Translations under genes and position numbers: made by a program
The notes under the pieces: model-generated
Seen by the model: only the letters and a program-made list of their open reading frames with translations
Databases searched by the model: none
Told to the model about the DNA's origin: nothing
Shown: piece after piece, positions 19,980-30,927 of the stretch
Position numbering within the stretch: the stretch's first letter is position 1
Layout of the letters: each line of letters starts with the position of its first letter
Assembly: GCA_013697245.1 (NCBI GenBank)
Contig: JACCXH010000051.1
Coordinates: 1 to 64,000, forward strand
Reading direction: 5' to 3'
DNA length: 64,000 nt
Source: Bacteroidota bacterium
GTDB lineage: Bacteria > Bacteroidota > Bacteroidia > B-17B0 > Aurantibacillaceae

Positions 19980-21954
19980 GCGAAATATTGGGGATTTCTA
20001 TGTTAACCGACGTTCCTTTACCCGGTGCAGTTTGAATATCAATTTTACCATTAATGTATGCTACTCGGCTATATAAATTTAAGTAACCAATGCCGCTATT
20101 GTTCCTTAAAATAACTATTTCAAAGCCTTTACCGTCATCTTCAACGGTGATACTTAATGTGTCGTTTGTTTTTACAAACTGTACCAGCGCAGTTTTTGCT
20201 TCGGCGTGCTTTATAATATTATTTACTAACTCCTGTATTATCCTGTAAATAGTTGAAATTTTATTTTGCGAAACATCTTCATCTTTGAAGTCATATGACT
20301 GATAAGTTAATTGTAATGAGCTGTTTTTATTTATACTCTCACAAAAATCTTTTAACGCTGTGTTCAAGCCAAATTTTACAAGGGCTTCGGGCATCATATT
20401 ATGTGCTACTCTTCTGAGTTCGCGAATAGACTTGTCTAATATAGAAAGTCCGTTTTCAAATGCAGATGCATTTTCTTCTGAAATTATTAAATTGTTTTTC
20501 ATATTACTAAACGAGTATTTTGCACTTGATAAAATTCCGCCAAGGCCATCGTGCAGATCTTTGGCCAAACGTTTTCTTTCTTCTTCCTGACCTTTTATCA
20601 TGGATTCAGAAACAAGTAATTTTTTTTCTGTTTCCAGTTCCTGGATACGCTGTTGTTGTAGTTGGGCTTCAGATAATAATAATTTTCTTTTTTGTTTTGT
20701 GTTTCTATAATATAAAAATCCGAGTAAAATAAAAATGAGTATAGCTGCGGTCAACATCAAGTTTAATAAACTTTTTTGTTTAAGGTTTAATTGTTTTATC
20801 TCATTTTCTTTATTTAATGTTTCAATTTGATCTTGTTTTTTTTGAAGCGAATATTTAGCTTCATTTTCATGAATATTCCTGTCTATCTTTTGAGTGATCA
20901 ATACATCGTTTATCGAATCTGCCCGTGCGCCGTATAAATGAAATTCGGGTAGGTTTCCTAAAGCGAGTTCAATATTGCTTAAGGCACTATAGCAATGCGA
21001 TAATGTTCGCATGATCTTATATTCTTGTGTAATAGCAATTGCTTTTAAAATATAAGGTTTACCCTCGTTATATTTTTTCATTTGGAAATAATATTTTCCA
21101 ATATATTGAAGTCCTCCGGCCATTCCTTCTTTGTCATCTATTTCTGTTGAGACAGCTAAAAGTTCTTCAGCACACTTTTTAATGTCTTCATACCTTTTTA
21201 GTCTCATGAAAAGAAAATTCATGTTTACTAAAGAAGTCATCATCGACCGTTTATGTTTAGAGATCTGACTGATTTTATATTCTTCTTTTACGAGCACCAA
21301 GGCAGAATCATAACGTTTAAGACTCATTAAAATTCCGGCTGTGTTGGCTAAAGCTCCTTCAATGCCAATTGTATCATTTAGTTCACGACAAATTTCTAAT
21401 GATTTTAAACCGTAGTAATAACCTTTTTTGCTTTGTTCTTCTATTTCTGAATAGGTGCCTGCTAAATTTCCGTAAAGTTGTCCAAGGTATTTTTTATTGT
21501 TTTCTTTTTCAAAATATTCTGCGGCTTTTAAAAAATATTCTATTGTTTTATCATACATATATAATTGATAGTAGCTCGCACCGGTATTACTGTATGCGCA
21601 GGCAAGCTGAAAGCGGTTATTTATTTTTTTTGCAAGTTCAACGCCTTTCAGGTTCAATTCAAGTCCTTCCTCATTTTTTTCTTGTAAATTTAAAATAGCG
21701 GAATAATAAGAGAAGTATTTTAAGAGTCCAATGTTGTAATTTATTTTTTTACTTAAGGTTTCGCACTGTTTGTAATAATATGTAGCAGAATCCAGCTTAT
21801 CGTCGAGCTCATAAACGTAACCGATTTCGAGCATTAGCAAAACCTTATTTGTATCTTCTTTGGCTGTTTTAAATTCTTTAAGAAGCGGGCCAAGGCTTTG
21901 GCTATTTGCTGTGAAGCACGCTAATAAAATAATATAAAAAACAAAGTGTTTCAT
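19972..21954 (-). CDS. TPR sensor histidine kinase (HisKA_3/HATPase)
   Basis: Signal peptide, TPRs, RKRLAKDLHDGLGGILSSAKYSF, VEDDGKGFE, GIGYLNLYSRV. Confidence 0.93.
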   Translation of the reverse strand: MKHFVFYIILLACFTANSQSLGPLLKEFKTAKEDTNKVLLMLEIGYVYELDDKLDSATYYYKQCETLSKKINYNIGLLKYFSYYSAILNLQEKNEEGLELNLKGVELAKKINNRFQLACAYSNTGASYYQLYMYDKTIEYFLKAAEYFEKENNKKYLGQLYGNLAGTYSEIEEQSKKGYYYGLKSLEICRELNDTIGIEGALANTAGILMSLKRYDSALVLVKEEYKISQISKHKRSMMTSLVNMNFLFMRLKRYEDIKKCAEELLAVSTEIDDKEGMAGGLQYIGKYYFQMKKYNEGKPYILKAIAITQEYKIMRTLSHCYSALSNIELALGNLPEFHLYGARADSINDVLITQKIDRNIHENEAKYSLQKKQDQIETLNKENEIKQLNLKQKSLLNLMLTAAILIFILLGFLYYRNTKQKRKLLLSEAQLQQQRIQELETEKKLLVSESMIKGQEEERKRLAKDLHDGLGGILSSAKYSFSNMKNNLIISEENASAFENGLSILDKSIRELRRVAHNMMPEALVKFGLNTALKDFCESINKNSSLQLTYQSYDFKDEDVSQNKISTIYRIIQELVNNIIKHAEAKTALVQFVKTNDTLSITVEDDGKGFEIVILRNNSGIGYLNLYSRVAYINGKIDIQTAPGKGTSVNIEIPNISHD

Positions 21955-22083
21955 TAAATAGGTTTAGTTATTTGTAAATATAGCTTATTGCTAAAACATA
22001 TAATAACTTGTTTTACAAAGATGAAAATTATCTTAAAATTAAAATTCCCCTTTTTAGGGGAGTTTTTTTAAAAGTTTATAAAA

Positions 22084-22091
22084 TACTTTTG
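22084..22091 (+). promoter_or_regulatory. Bacteroidota-type -7 element TACTTTTG
   Basis: TAnnTTTG match upstream of 22116. Confidence 0.55.
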
Positions 22092-22115
22092 TGCAGTTAA
22101 TTTAATATTTAGTAA

Positions 22116-22724
22116 ATGAAAAAAAGGATAATAGGGTTTATGGTAGTGATGTTTGTTGTAAACAACACTAGTTTTTTAGCCCAGAGTTTTGATAAAGGCA
22201 CTGTAGCAATAAATGCGGGAGTTGGTTTTTTTAGCTCTATTGGTTATTATTCCGGCAGCGGTGTTACAAGAACACCCGTAATTTCTTTATCCGGCGAATA
22301 TTGTGTTGATAAAGTTGGGCCCGGCACTCTTGGTATTGGTCTTGCCTTTGGTTATCAAAGCGCTGCTTACACTTATAATTATGGAGGCTATTATTATAAA
22401 GATAGGTGGGCAACCACATTATTTGGCCTACGCGGCACCTATCATCCAGAGGTTTTGAATAGCGAAAAATATGATGTTTATGGAGCTATACAGTTATCAT
22501 TTGATCATTTTGGATATAGTTTTTCAACGAATGACCCCTATTATAATTCTGTACTATACGGGCGGAATACCTTAAGTAATTACGTGAGACCTTATTTTAT
22601 ACTTGGTGGCAGATACTATTTTACTAACACTATCGGCGCTTTTGCAGAAATAGGGTATGATATATCTTATTTAAAACTAGGGCTAACAATTAAAATAAAT
22701 ACATCAACAGAAACAAAAAAATAA
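22116..22724 (+). CDS. outer-membrane beta-barrel-like protein
   Basis: Signal peptide, Gly/Tyr-rich barrel-like strands. Confidence 0.6.
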   Translation: MKKRIIGFMVVMFVVNNTSFLAQSFDKGTVAINAGVGFFSSIGYYSGSGVTRTPVISLSGEYCVDKVGPGTLGIGLAFGYQSAAYTYNYGGYYYKDRWATTLFGLRGTYHPEVLNSEKYDVYGAIQLSFDHFGYSFSTNDPYYNSVLYGRNTLSNYVRPYFILGGRYYFTNTIGAFAEIGYDISYLKLGLTIKINTSTETKK

Positions 22725-22740
22725 ACTAAAACTAAAAACC

Positions 22741-24369
22741 ATGAAAAAAATCATTACGATCTTTATCTTATCCATCGCATTTTATTGCGTACGATCACAA
22801 ACTACACCGGCCTGGTATAAGTATGCGGGCCCTTATAATTATCAAAACTACGATGTTATAAACGCAACTACAGGTGTTGATACTTTAGGCAATGTATATA
22901 CTGCCGCATCAATTTACGATACAGTAGCAGCCAATAAAAATGCAAAGGTAATGTTGGTAAAATATAATTCTGCAGGTGTACAACAATGGATTAAATATTA
23001 TGTTGACCCATCTGATAATAACAATGTAAGTTATTGTGCTAAAATATTAGTTGATAAATCGGGCAATAGCTATTTATGTGGTTATGCAAGGCATAATACA
23101 TCCACAGACCTGGATTTTACAGTTATTAAATATGATAATGCCGGAAACCAAGTTTGGATCGGTTATTTCGACGGTGGCCAGCAAACAAGAGATTATTTAA
23201 TAACAGCACAGTTTGATAATGCCGGAAATATTATTATTGCGGGGAATACCAATTTTCAGGGCACTAATGGATATGATATTGCGGTGGTAAAATTCGGAAT
23301 AAGCGGAACAATGATGTGGTCTTATTCATACAACAATGCTGCCTCAAACCAGGATGACAATGTGTATGATATTGCAACGGATATAAACAATAATGTTTAT
23401 TTAACGGGCAACACCTATGTAACCAATGCAAGAAATATGCTTACTATCAAAACAAATAGTTTGGGTATCAATCAATGGACAAACATTGTTGCACATACAT
23501 CTTCAGGAAACGATGAGTATGGTTACGGTATTGTTGCAGATGCCCTGGGTAATTGCTATGCTACCGGTGCTTTAAGCGATTGGGAAACAATAAAATATAA
23601 CGCTGCAGGTGGAGTTGTTTGGACTAATCATCGCCCTGTTAGTGCTTTAAATAGTTTCAGTCCTAAACATGTAATGTTGGATAAATTTAACAATGTAGTA
23701 ATTGCGGGTGATGCTTTTTACTCCGGCCCTGCAGGTACTGATCTTGAAGTAAATAAAATAAATAACACAAATGGCTCTATTTTATGGACGATGCATTCTA
23801 ATTTTGGGGGAATAGATTCTTATGCTTCTATGCAAAAAGACACCGCAGATAATATTTATGTTGGCGGATTTTTTGATGGCCCGCAAGGTAAAGATATATC
23901 GTTAATGACGTTATCACCCGGTGGGAATATTATAAGCAGTGCGACTTTTGCAAACTCAGATCTTGTTATAGGATCAGACCGATCGTACCAACTTGTTTTA
24001 GATAAAAACAGAAATATTATAATAGTTGGAAGTTCAGAAAGAAGAGGATCCGGAAGCAGCCAGCCGGTTGATGTAATTACTCTTAAATACAACGCGCTTG
24101 CTGTTGGAATTAAAACTAACATGTTGGAAGAAGGACAATTAAGTATTTATCCAAACCCATGCGCAGATCATCTGAATTTATCGACAACAGTTAATGGTTT
24201 GATTGGAGCAGATATTATAATAACAAATATTATCGGACAGGTTATAATGAATGAGAAATTACAAAGCCTTGAACAAAGCCTTAATTTAAGCGGTATGGCT
24301 AAAGGCGTTTATTTTCTAAAGATCGCAAATGATCGATCATCAATTAGTAAAAAATTAATTATAGAATAA
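22741..24369 (+). CDS. SBBP-like repeat secreted protein with T9SS type A sorting domain
   Basis: Repeated D..GN.Y..G..... units; C-terminal LSIYPNPCADHLNLS...GMAKGVYFLKIANDRSSISKKLIIE. Confidence 0.85.
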   Translation: MKKIITIFILSIAFYCVRSQTTPAWYKYAGPYNYQNYDVINATTGVDTLGNVYTAASIYDTVAANKNAKVMLVKYNSAGVQQWIKYYVDPSDNNNVSYCAKILVDKSGNSYLCGYARHNTSTDLDFTVIKYDNAGNQVWIGYFDGGQQTRDYLITAQFDNAGNIIIAGNTNFQGTNGYDIAVVKFGISGTMMWSYSYNNAASNQDDNVYDIATDINNNVYLTGNTYVTNARNMLTIKTNSLGINQWTNIVAHTSSGNDEYGYGIVADALGNCYATGALSDWETIKYNAAGGVVWTNHRPVSALNSFSPKHVMLDKFNNVVIAGDAFYSGPAGTDLEVNKINNTNGSILWTMHSNFGGIDSYASMQKDTADNIYVGGFFDGPQGKDISLMTLSPGGNIISSATFANSDLVIGSDRSYQLVLDKNRNIIIVGSSERRGSGSSQPVDVITLKYNALAVGIKTNMLEEGQLSIYPNPCADHLNLSTTVNGLIGADIIITNIIGQVIMNEKLQSLEQSLNLSGMAKGVYFLKIANDRSSISKKLIIE

Positions 24370-24443
24370 ATTTTTAGTGTAAAAAGTTAAGGGCTGCAAT
24401 TTTTTGTGGCCCTTTTTTTATTTTACAAATTTAAATTTTTGTT

Positions 24444-25040
24444 TCATTTCATTCTTAACCATCCCAAAACCCTGTTATGACTAATAGTATAAATATCTTT
24501 GTTTTTTTTTAATGGATATTTTACCCTTGAAGTAGCAAAAGGCCCAGGATTTTGCTGAATGATCTCTATTTCATGATCTGCTACATTTGAAATGATAGCT
24601 ACATGCCCGTATTTATTTCCCGCATGCCCATCAAAAATAATGAGGTCACCAATGCATGGTTTTGTAGAACTTGGATTTGTGAACTGCAATAGATTTCTTT
24701 TTTCATTTAAATGAGAGTCTTTGATATTGCTGTCAAAAAAATCTTTGGCATTTCCGTAAGAATCTGGCATTTTATGTTTATAGTTTAGATAATAATAACG
24801 TTTTACAAATTCAACACACTGATAGGTAAGTCCGATGTTATAGCCATCTTCGCTTAAATTTCTTTTACCGGTATGACCAACGCCGCCGTTATAATAAATA
24901 TATACGCCATTTAAACTATCCAGTTTTTGCCCGACTTCATATTTAAGATTTGGATTTATTTTTTTGCAAACAGAATAAAAAATATAGCTGGTAATTAAAA
25001 CAATAATAAATATGAAAATTATTTTATATTTTTTTGTCAT
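24444..25040 (-). CDS. CHAP-domain (NlpC/P60-like) amidase/peptidase, membrane-anchored
   Basis: N-terminal TM; YQCVEFVKRYYY, PCIGDLIIFDGHAGNKYGHVAIISN. Confidence 0.8.
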   Translation of the reverse strand: MTKKYKIIFIFIIVLITSYIFYSVCKKINPNLKYEVGQKLDSLNGVYIYYNGGVGHTGKRNLSEDGYNIGLTYQCVEFVKRYYYLNYKHKMPDSYGNAKDFFDSNIKDSHLNEKRNLLQFTNPSSTKPCIGDLIIFDGHAGNKYGHVAIISNVADHEIEIIQQNPGPFATSRVKYPLKKNKDIYTISHNRVLGWLRMK

Positions 25041-25112
25041 TTTGTAATAGCAATAAAATTGATAAAAAAATGCAGGAAGGAAACCTATAACCCTCCTGCA
25101 TATAAATGCCTC

Positions 25113-28100
25113 TTACTTTTGAGCTACTATGCCTGCATCCTTTATTACCTCTACCCAACGCCCCGGTACTTTAGCATTTATTAAATTATCATACATGGCC
25201 TCGCTATATACCGTTGGCAGGTAAAATTTGCCGAGGTAAGTAGCATTTAAATGAATGGTAAAAGTTTTATGAGTATTTTCTGCAAGTTCATAATAGCTAT
25301 ATACCCTGTCATCTCTTATATCCTGGTAACGTGCCGCATTGGTGGTTTCAGTTCCATCCATTCTGCTATTATGAATTTCCCAACCACTTGGAAAGATCTG
25401 GTTCAATGCCATTTCTTTTAAAAATCCTTTTGTACCGGGATTAGAGATTGTAACCTCTGCCATAAATTCTGTTCCCTGTACTAATTTATCGGGTTGAATT
25501 TCTTTTCCTTTCATGTCCTTATATTTTACTTCCATTTTAAGATCTTTTGCGGATGCAGTTTTATCGCCGATCAAGGGAACGCCTTCAACAATTATTTTTG
25601 CAAACAAAGTGCCTTTACCTGTATTTTTTAATACTACATTTCCTTTTTTCGCAAGATCGTTATCAGAATATTTTACCTGGTAAAGAGTTCTTTTCGAGCT
25701 GCCGGTTTTTTCTTCGCCATTTAAAGTATAAGAAAAATTCATCTCGCCATTATTATCTTTTACACCGGTATATTCGCACATAGCCAATAAACTATAAGCA
25801 GTTTCCTGAGTACTCATCCAGCTTTGCGAGCTAAGGGCTTTTGCAATTTCTTTTGCCAAAGGCCAGGCTTTTGTTTTTTCGTGAAGCAGGCTTAATGTTT
25901 CTAATATCATAGCCTCATCTCTTGTATGTGAGCCATAACTATAAGAGAGTTCTTTATAAGATGTAACAGTTGTAGGCAATGCTTCAATTAATTTTTGTGC
26001 TACTTCGTTTTGGCCTACTAATTTATAAGCAGCAGCTAATCTCCATTTTGCAGTAATTGAGAGATTTTTTTCTTCTCGTAAACGGTTCATGGCTCCCATT
26101 TCGGCATTGTTACTAAGTGCTAACACAAATAACCGGTAAGCCTGTATCACTTCATTGGTCTCGTTCCCATGAGGATGCGTGTACATACCATTGTTCACTG
26201 TCCAGTTACGTGCCTGTTGTTGTTGGTATTTTACCCACTTTGTTTTTAAAGCTGCCGGTAAACTGTAACCTTGTTTTTCGGCTTCAATTAAAAAGTGTCC
26301 GGCATAATTACTTCCCCATTCATTATCGAAAGCTTCGCCGGGCCAATAAGAAAAACCACCGTTAGCTGTTTGAAATAATTGCAAACGTTTTAAACCCGCT
26401 TTAATATTGTTAGTCACTTTTAATTTTTGCGATTCTTTCATATCCATTAAATTCATTACAAATAATTGCGGAAATACCGAAGAAGTTGTTTGTTCGATAC
26501 AACCATGAGGGTATTGAATTAAATAATCCAAACGTTTTTCTAAGCCCATAGATGGGATGCTCGAAAATTCGATAGTGGCTTTATTTGTACCTGTAATGCC
26601 TTTAAAGTTTATTTCGGTGTTCCATTCTTTACCCGGCTCTAATGCTATTTCAGTACCTTCGCTTACTTTTGGATTTGGCGTGCGCACATCCAATTCTATT
26701 TCCTGAACAGTTTTTTCTTTTCCGCTAATAGCAGTTATTTTTACTTTTGCGATGCCGATCTTTTGTGCAACGTTCAATTTAAAATTAATTACTTCATCAC
26801 CTATTTGCGTAAATTGCATGCTTTGTTGTTTAACACCATCCAATTCTAAAAAATCATTTACTTCAACTTCTATCTTTACATCTTTCACGTGTTTTTCCAT
26901 CGCAAAAACATCTACAGGTAAATACACATTTTCTCCCGGGCCTAAAACGCGAGGTAAGGTTGCAAGAATCATCAATGGTTTTCTAACGGCAACCGCTTTT
27001 TCGGCATTACCGTACGAGCCTTCATTTTCAGCAACAACCATTACTCTTACCGAGCCAACATAATTCGGAATTTCAACAATGTGATTTTTTTCCTGCCCTG
27101 CTTCTAATGTAAATGGACCCATAAATTTTACCATTGGTTTAAAACGGTTGGCTTTAACACCTTTACCTGCATTGGCATCACCATCGCCACCCACGCTTAA
27201 TAATTTATCTAATTTTCCTGCGTAGGCTCCAATAACGGCATCATACATATCCCAAGTTTTTACGCCTAAAGCTTCGCGTGCATAAAAAGTATTCCAGGGT
27301 TGTGGTGTTTTAAAACGCGTAAGATCTAATAAGCCTTCATCAACCATTGCTAAAGTGTAGGTCATTTTTCTACCTTTTTTCTCTTTTACTTTTATGTTTG
27401 TAAAAGATTCAGGTTTTATAACGTCCAACATGTTTATTTCAGGCTCCAAATGCGTTAAAGGTTCATCTACTAAAATTGGAACCACGCCATACATACGAAT
27501 TGGAAGATCGTTTTTTGTATTAGCATGCGGTTGCACCAATGTAACATGCACATAGGCGTTAGGCGACATATCGGCCGTTGCAGCAAACTCGTGAACGGTT
27601 TCTCCTTTTTTTGTAGCGATCCAGAATTTTTTAACCACTTTACTTCCGGTTTCAATACTTACCAGCGCCATGCCTTCGGCAGGAGAAGGAAAAGATAATT
27701 TTACATTTTCGCCCGAAGTATATTTTTCTTTATCGCAGGAAAAATTAAGCATGTTGGCATTTTCATTATTGCTACGATTAGCGCGGCTCCAATATGGCCA
27801 GTCAATTGTAACTATTTTACCCGTTTGATGTCCACCTGTAAGATCGGTTACTGTAATTAAATAACGACCGTATTCAGGATACTGCACACTAAATTTAAAT
27901 GTGCCTTTGCCTTCATTCGTTTTTATAAGTGTGTCTTTTAAAACAATCGTACCTGCACGCGAAATATATTGTGCAAGATCGTCTTCACTTCTCTCGTACC
28001 ACCAACGCCATTGTACTTTATAGATCTTAACCTGTAATTTATTTGCATTTACCTGTACACCTTTATTATTAACGGTTACAACATCAAAATTGTAATTGTT

Positions 28101-30797
28101 ACCGGTCTGTAATGTATTATCAAAACTTTTTGTATCAGGGCTATGTAGGCCAACATAAGTTTTATAAGGCGAGTAGGGCACGCTGTAACGATCGATACTA
28201 AAATCGCCGCCTTCTTCAAACACTTTTGAAATATATGTAGCTCGTAACATACCCGGTGCAGTTTGTCCAACATTGATGTAAGTATTTAAATTTGCTTCAC
28301 CTTTTTCATTTAGGTTGCCATCAAAAATAGCTTCTGCTTCAGAATAATAATTTCTTATAGGCGAATCAAATTCATAGTTTTTATATTTTTCGAAAGTAGT
28401 TCTTGTTTGGTTAACACTCACATTTACCAATGCATGTAAATTTTTGGCAACTGCGCCATGTAGCCATTTTACAGATAATTTTGCAATGCTGTCATTTATT
28501 TTACCTCCCGCACCTTTTGCATCAAAATCTAAATAGATCTTTAAACGATTTGGTTTAACGGTTTCAATTTTAAAGTTCTCAGAAAAAATACGGTTACCAA
28601 CTTTAGCAATGGCAGTATAATTTCCGGTAAGCGCTTCATCTGCGGTGGCTGTTCTAAAATTGTATAAACCATTTAAATTTTTTGTTTTTGTGGTTTGATA
28701 AACAATTGTACCATTAGGATCTTGCAATTCGAATTTAACCGGGTGATTTGGAGGCAAACGTTTTTCTTTATCTTCCATAATAAAATTAATGTAAAGAGAA
28801 TCACCCGGGCGCCATACACCGCGCTCGCCATAAATAAAACCTTTAATGCCTTTTTGTACGATCTCACCTTCTACATCAAATTTGCTTAACGAATTTGCGT
28901 ATCCATCCAACAGTTTTAAATAACCGCGTTGTTTGCCAAATTTAGCCAGCATTAAAAAAGGTTTACGTTTAAGTTGAAGATCTAACATGCCATTAGCATC
29001 GCTTGTACCTTGTGCAATTAATTGTTTGGTGTAATCATAATATTCAATGTTTGCATTTGCGATTGGCTTAGCCGTTATCATATTACTTACAAAAGCGTGA
29101 GACATTTTACTATCATCCAGTTTATAAATAAGTCCAATATCCGAAGCCAGAATATTTCTGCTTATTGCTTTTCCGTAATAATAATTGCTGTTGCAGGGAG
29201 AGTAATCTTCGTTATAATAATTCCAGTTATCATAACCACCATCAAAACTGTAACGGTAAATATCGTTATCATTCCAAGTGTCTTTTTCTTCGGTACTTGT
29301 AACATCTGCTGTTTGTTCTTCATTTATATTTTCGCCTTCGCCTTCATCAGCTACACCTTCGCAATCGCAAATGGCATAAGCTTTAGAATATTTTATGCTC
29401 ACGCGGTATATAGCACCCGGATCGGGTGTAATTAATTTTCCAAGATCAATAACGTGTTTATTCCATTGTTTTAAATTTGTTTTTTTATTATAATCCAGTT
29501 TAATTGTTTTTTCTGCTACTACTTTGCCAACACGTGTTAAACCATCTTGTCCATCTAAATTATTTGATTGTAAGAATTGGTGAACATTATTTTCAAAGAT
29601 CTTGATCACGCGCACATCTACGGCTTTTAAACTAATGGCTTCAAAAGGAAATATCAACCCATTTGAGTTTGGTAAAATGTTGCCGTTGCCTTTAATACGT
29701 ACTAAAGGTTTTGGTTCTTCAAACGTTAAGCTTTTTGTAAAAGCCGTATTCATTTTATAACCTTTAAAATTTTTAATACCACTTGTTACAGTAATTAATT
29801 TTTCGCCAATAATACGGTTAGGTAAAAAAACCCGCACCACATTATTTTCAATAGCGTAAGTAAGATTATCAATTCCCTGGATGCTGATAATGCCTTTTAA
29901 ATTTTGGTTATAATCAATAGGATCGCTAAAAATTAATTCAACAGATTGATCATCGTTATCCACAACACGCGCATCTGAAATGGAGAAGTCTCCCAAAGCA
30001 GGTATTTTTATTTCCTGTATTCCGTTGCTGATCGCTTTTATTACTTCACCTTTCCAGCTAACAAGTAAATTGCCTTTTCTTTCTTTTCTTTCAATGCTAT
30101 CTACATAAAAATAAAATTCGTTGTTATTGTAGCTGTAATTTATTCTTACAGGCATTGCTTTTCCGTTTTGCGTAACACTTAAAACTTTACGGATCGATGC
30201 AGTGTCTTCATAATCGGAAGTTGTTATTTTACCGGTAAGTTTTTGCCATTCGATATTATAATCGTCATAACTTCTTAAACCGTCAACGGTCACAAATATA
30301 TTTTGTGGAAATGTAGAAAGCTGAAAACTAAAATTCTCAAGACCATCTTCTACTTTTGCAACTTCTTTTAATTTAAAATCGACATTGTAAAATTGATTGG
30401 CCGGTAAAATTTCTGAAGGAATAAATTCTATCACTTTATCACTGATCCAAACGGCCCTTCCTTTTATTTTTGGCTCGAAAGTAAAAGCGTCTTTTAAAAG
30501 AGTAGAATCGGGTAACTGCAAACCCCTTAAAACAGTATCTAAAGCGGTGGTTGTGCTTAAAGCTGTAATGCCAGGTTTTATACTGGCAGTTATTGTTTGA
30601 TCTTCGTTTACACTATGCGATAGTTCGATACGAATGGTTGATTTTCTTGAGACCATTCCGGAAGTGTATCCCGAAATGTATTTCCCAAAAGCAGGGTTAA
30701 TGTCGTAGATCTTTGGTCTTGTTTGAAAACAAGCGCTGAATAAAACGATGCAGGTGACAATTATAACTGTTGCAAATAAAAAGAGTTTGATTTTCAT
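25113..30797 (-). CDS. alpha-2-macroglobulin-family lipoprotein
   Basis: Lipobox LFSAC, GFIYGERGVWRPGDSLYI MG-domain signature, thioester-type QYPHGCIEQTTSSVFPQ, 1894 aa. Confidence 0.93.
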   Translation of the reverse strand: MKIKLFLFATVIIVTCIVLFSACFQTRPKIYDINPAFGKYISGYTSGMVSRKSTIRIELSHSVNEDQTITASIKPGITALSTTTALDTVLRGLQLPDSTLLKDAFTFEPKIKGRAVWISDKVIEFIPSEILPANQFYNVDFKLKEVAKVEDGLENFSFQLSTFPQNIFVTVDGLRSYDDYNIEWQKLTGKITTSDYEDTASIRKVLSVTQNGKAMPVRINYSYNNNEFYFYVDSIERKERKGNLLVSWKGEVIKAISNGIQEIKIPALGDFSISDARVVDNDDQSVELIFSDPIDYNQNLKGIISIQGIDNLTYAIENNVVRVFLPNRIIGEKLITVTSGIKNFKGYKMNTAFTKSLTFEEPKPLVRIKGNGNILPNSNGLIFPFEAISLKAVDVRVIKIFENNVHQFLQSNNLDGQDGLTRVGKVVAEKTIKLDYNKKTNLKQWNKHVIDLGKLITPDPGAIYRVSIKYSKAYAICDCEGVADEGEGENINEEQTADVTSTEEKDTWNDNDIYRYSFDGGYDNWNYYNEDYSPCNSNYYYGKAISRNILASDIGLIYKLDDSKMSHAFVSNMITAKPIANANIEYYDYTKQLIAQGTSDANGMLDLQLKRKPFLMLAKFGKQRGYLKLLDGYANSLSKFDVEGEIVQKGIKGFIYGERGVWRPGDSLYINFIMEDKEKRLPPNHPVKFELQDPNGTIVYQTTKTKNLNGLYNFRTATADEALTGNYTAIAKVGNRIFSENFKIETVKPNRLKIYLDFDAKGAGGKINDSIAKLSVKWLHGAVAKNLHALVNVSVNQTRTTFEKYKNYEFDSPIRNYYSEAEAIFDGNLNEKGEANLNTYINVGQTAPGMLRATYISKVFEEGGDFSIDRYSVPYSPYKTYVGLHSPDTKSFDNTLQTGNNYNFDVVTVNNKGVQVNANKLQVKIYKVQWRWWYERSEDDLAQYISRAGTIVLKDTLIKTNEGKGTFKFSVQYPEYGRYLITVTDLTGGHQTGKIVTIDWPYWSRANRSNNENANMLNFSCDKEKYTSGENVKLSFPSPAEGMALVSIETGSKVVKKFWIATKKGETVHEFAATADMSPNAYVHVTLVQPHANTKNDLPIRMYGVVPILVDEPLTHLEPEINMLDVIKPESFTNIKVKEKKGRKMTYTLAMVDEGLLDLTRFKTPQPWNTFYAREALGVKTWDMYDAVIGAYAGKLDKLLSVGGDGDANAGKGVKANRFKPMVKFMGPFTLEAGQEKNHIVEIPNYVGSVRVMVVAENEGSYGNAEKAVAVRKPLMILATLPRVLGPGENVYLPVDVFAMEKHVKDVKIEVEVNDFLELDGVKQQSMQFTQIGDEVINFKLNVAQKIGIAKVKITAISGKEKTVQEIELDVRTPNPKVSEGTEIALEPGKEWNTEINFKGITGTNKATIEFSSIPSMGLEKRLDYLIQYPHGCIEQTTSSVFPQLFVMNLMDMKESQKLKVTNNIKAGLKRLQLFQTANGGFSYWPGEAFDNEWGSNYAGHFLIEAEKQGYSLPAALKTKWVKYQQQQARNWTVNNGMYTHPHGNETNEVIQAYRLFVLALSNNAEMGAMNRLREEKNLSITAKWRLAAAYKLVGQNEVAQKLIEALPTTVTSYKELSYSYGSHTRDEAMILETLSLLHEKTKAWPLAKEIAKALSSQSWMSTQETAYSLLAMCEYTGVKDNNGEMNFSYTLNGEEKTGSSKRTLYQVKYSDNDLAKKGNVVLKNTGKGTLFAKIIVEGVPLIGDKTASAKDLKMEVKYKDMKGKEIQPDKLVQGTEFMAEVTISNPGTKGFLKEMALNQIFPSGWEIHNSRMDGTETTNAARYQDIRDDRVYSYYELAENTHKTFTIHLNATYLGKFYLPTVYSEAMYDNLINAKVPGRWVEVIKDAGIVAQK

Positions 30798-30927
30798 TGG
30801 TTTTTAATTTATACAACAAAGGTGCGATGATTAAAAACCGGGAAAGGGGGAGAATTATAGGACGCCGAGCTAAATTTATTAAGCGTGGCTTTTTAGCAAT
30901 TATTTGATAGTTTTTTTTAAAAAAAGG

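Noticed and set aside
25547-29435. Plus-strand ORFs inside the A2M gene
   Set aside because: Antisense shadow ORFs over a strongly supported 1894-aa CDS.
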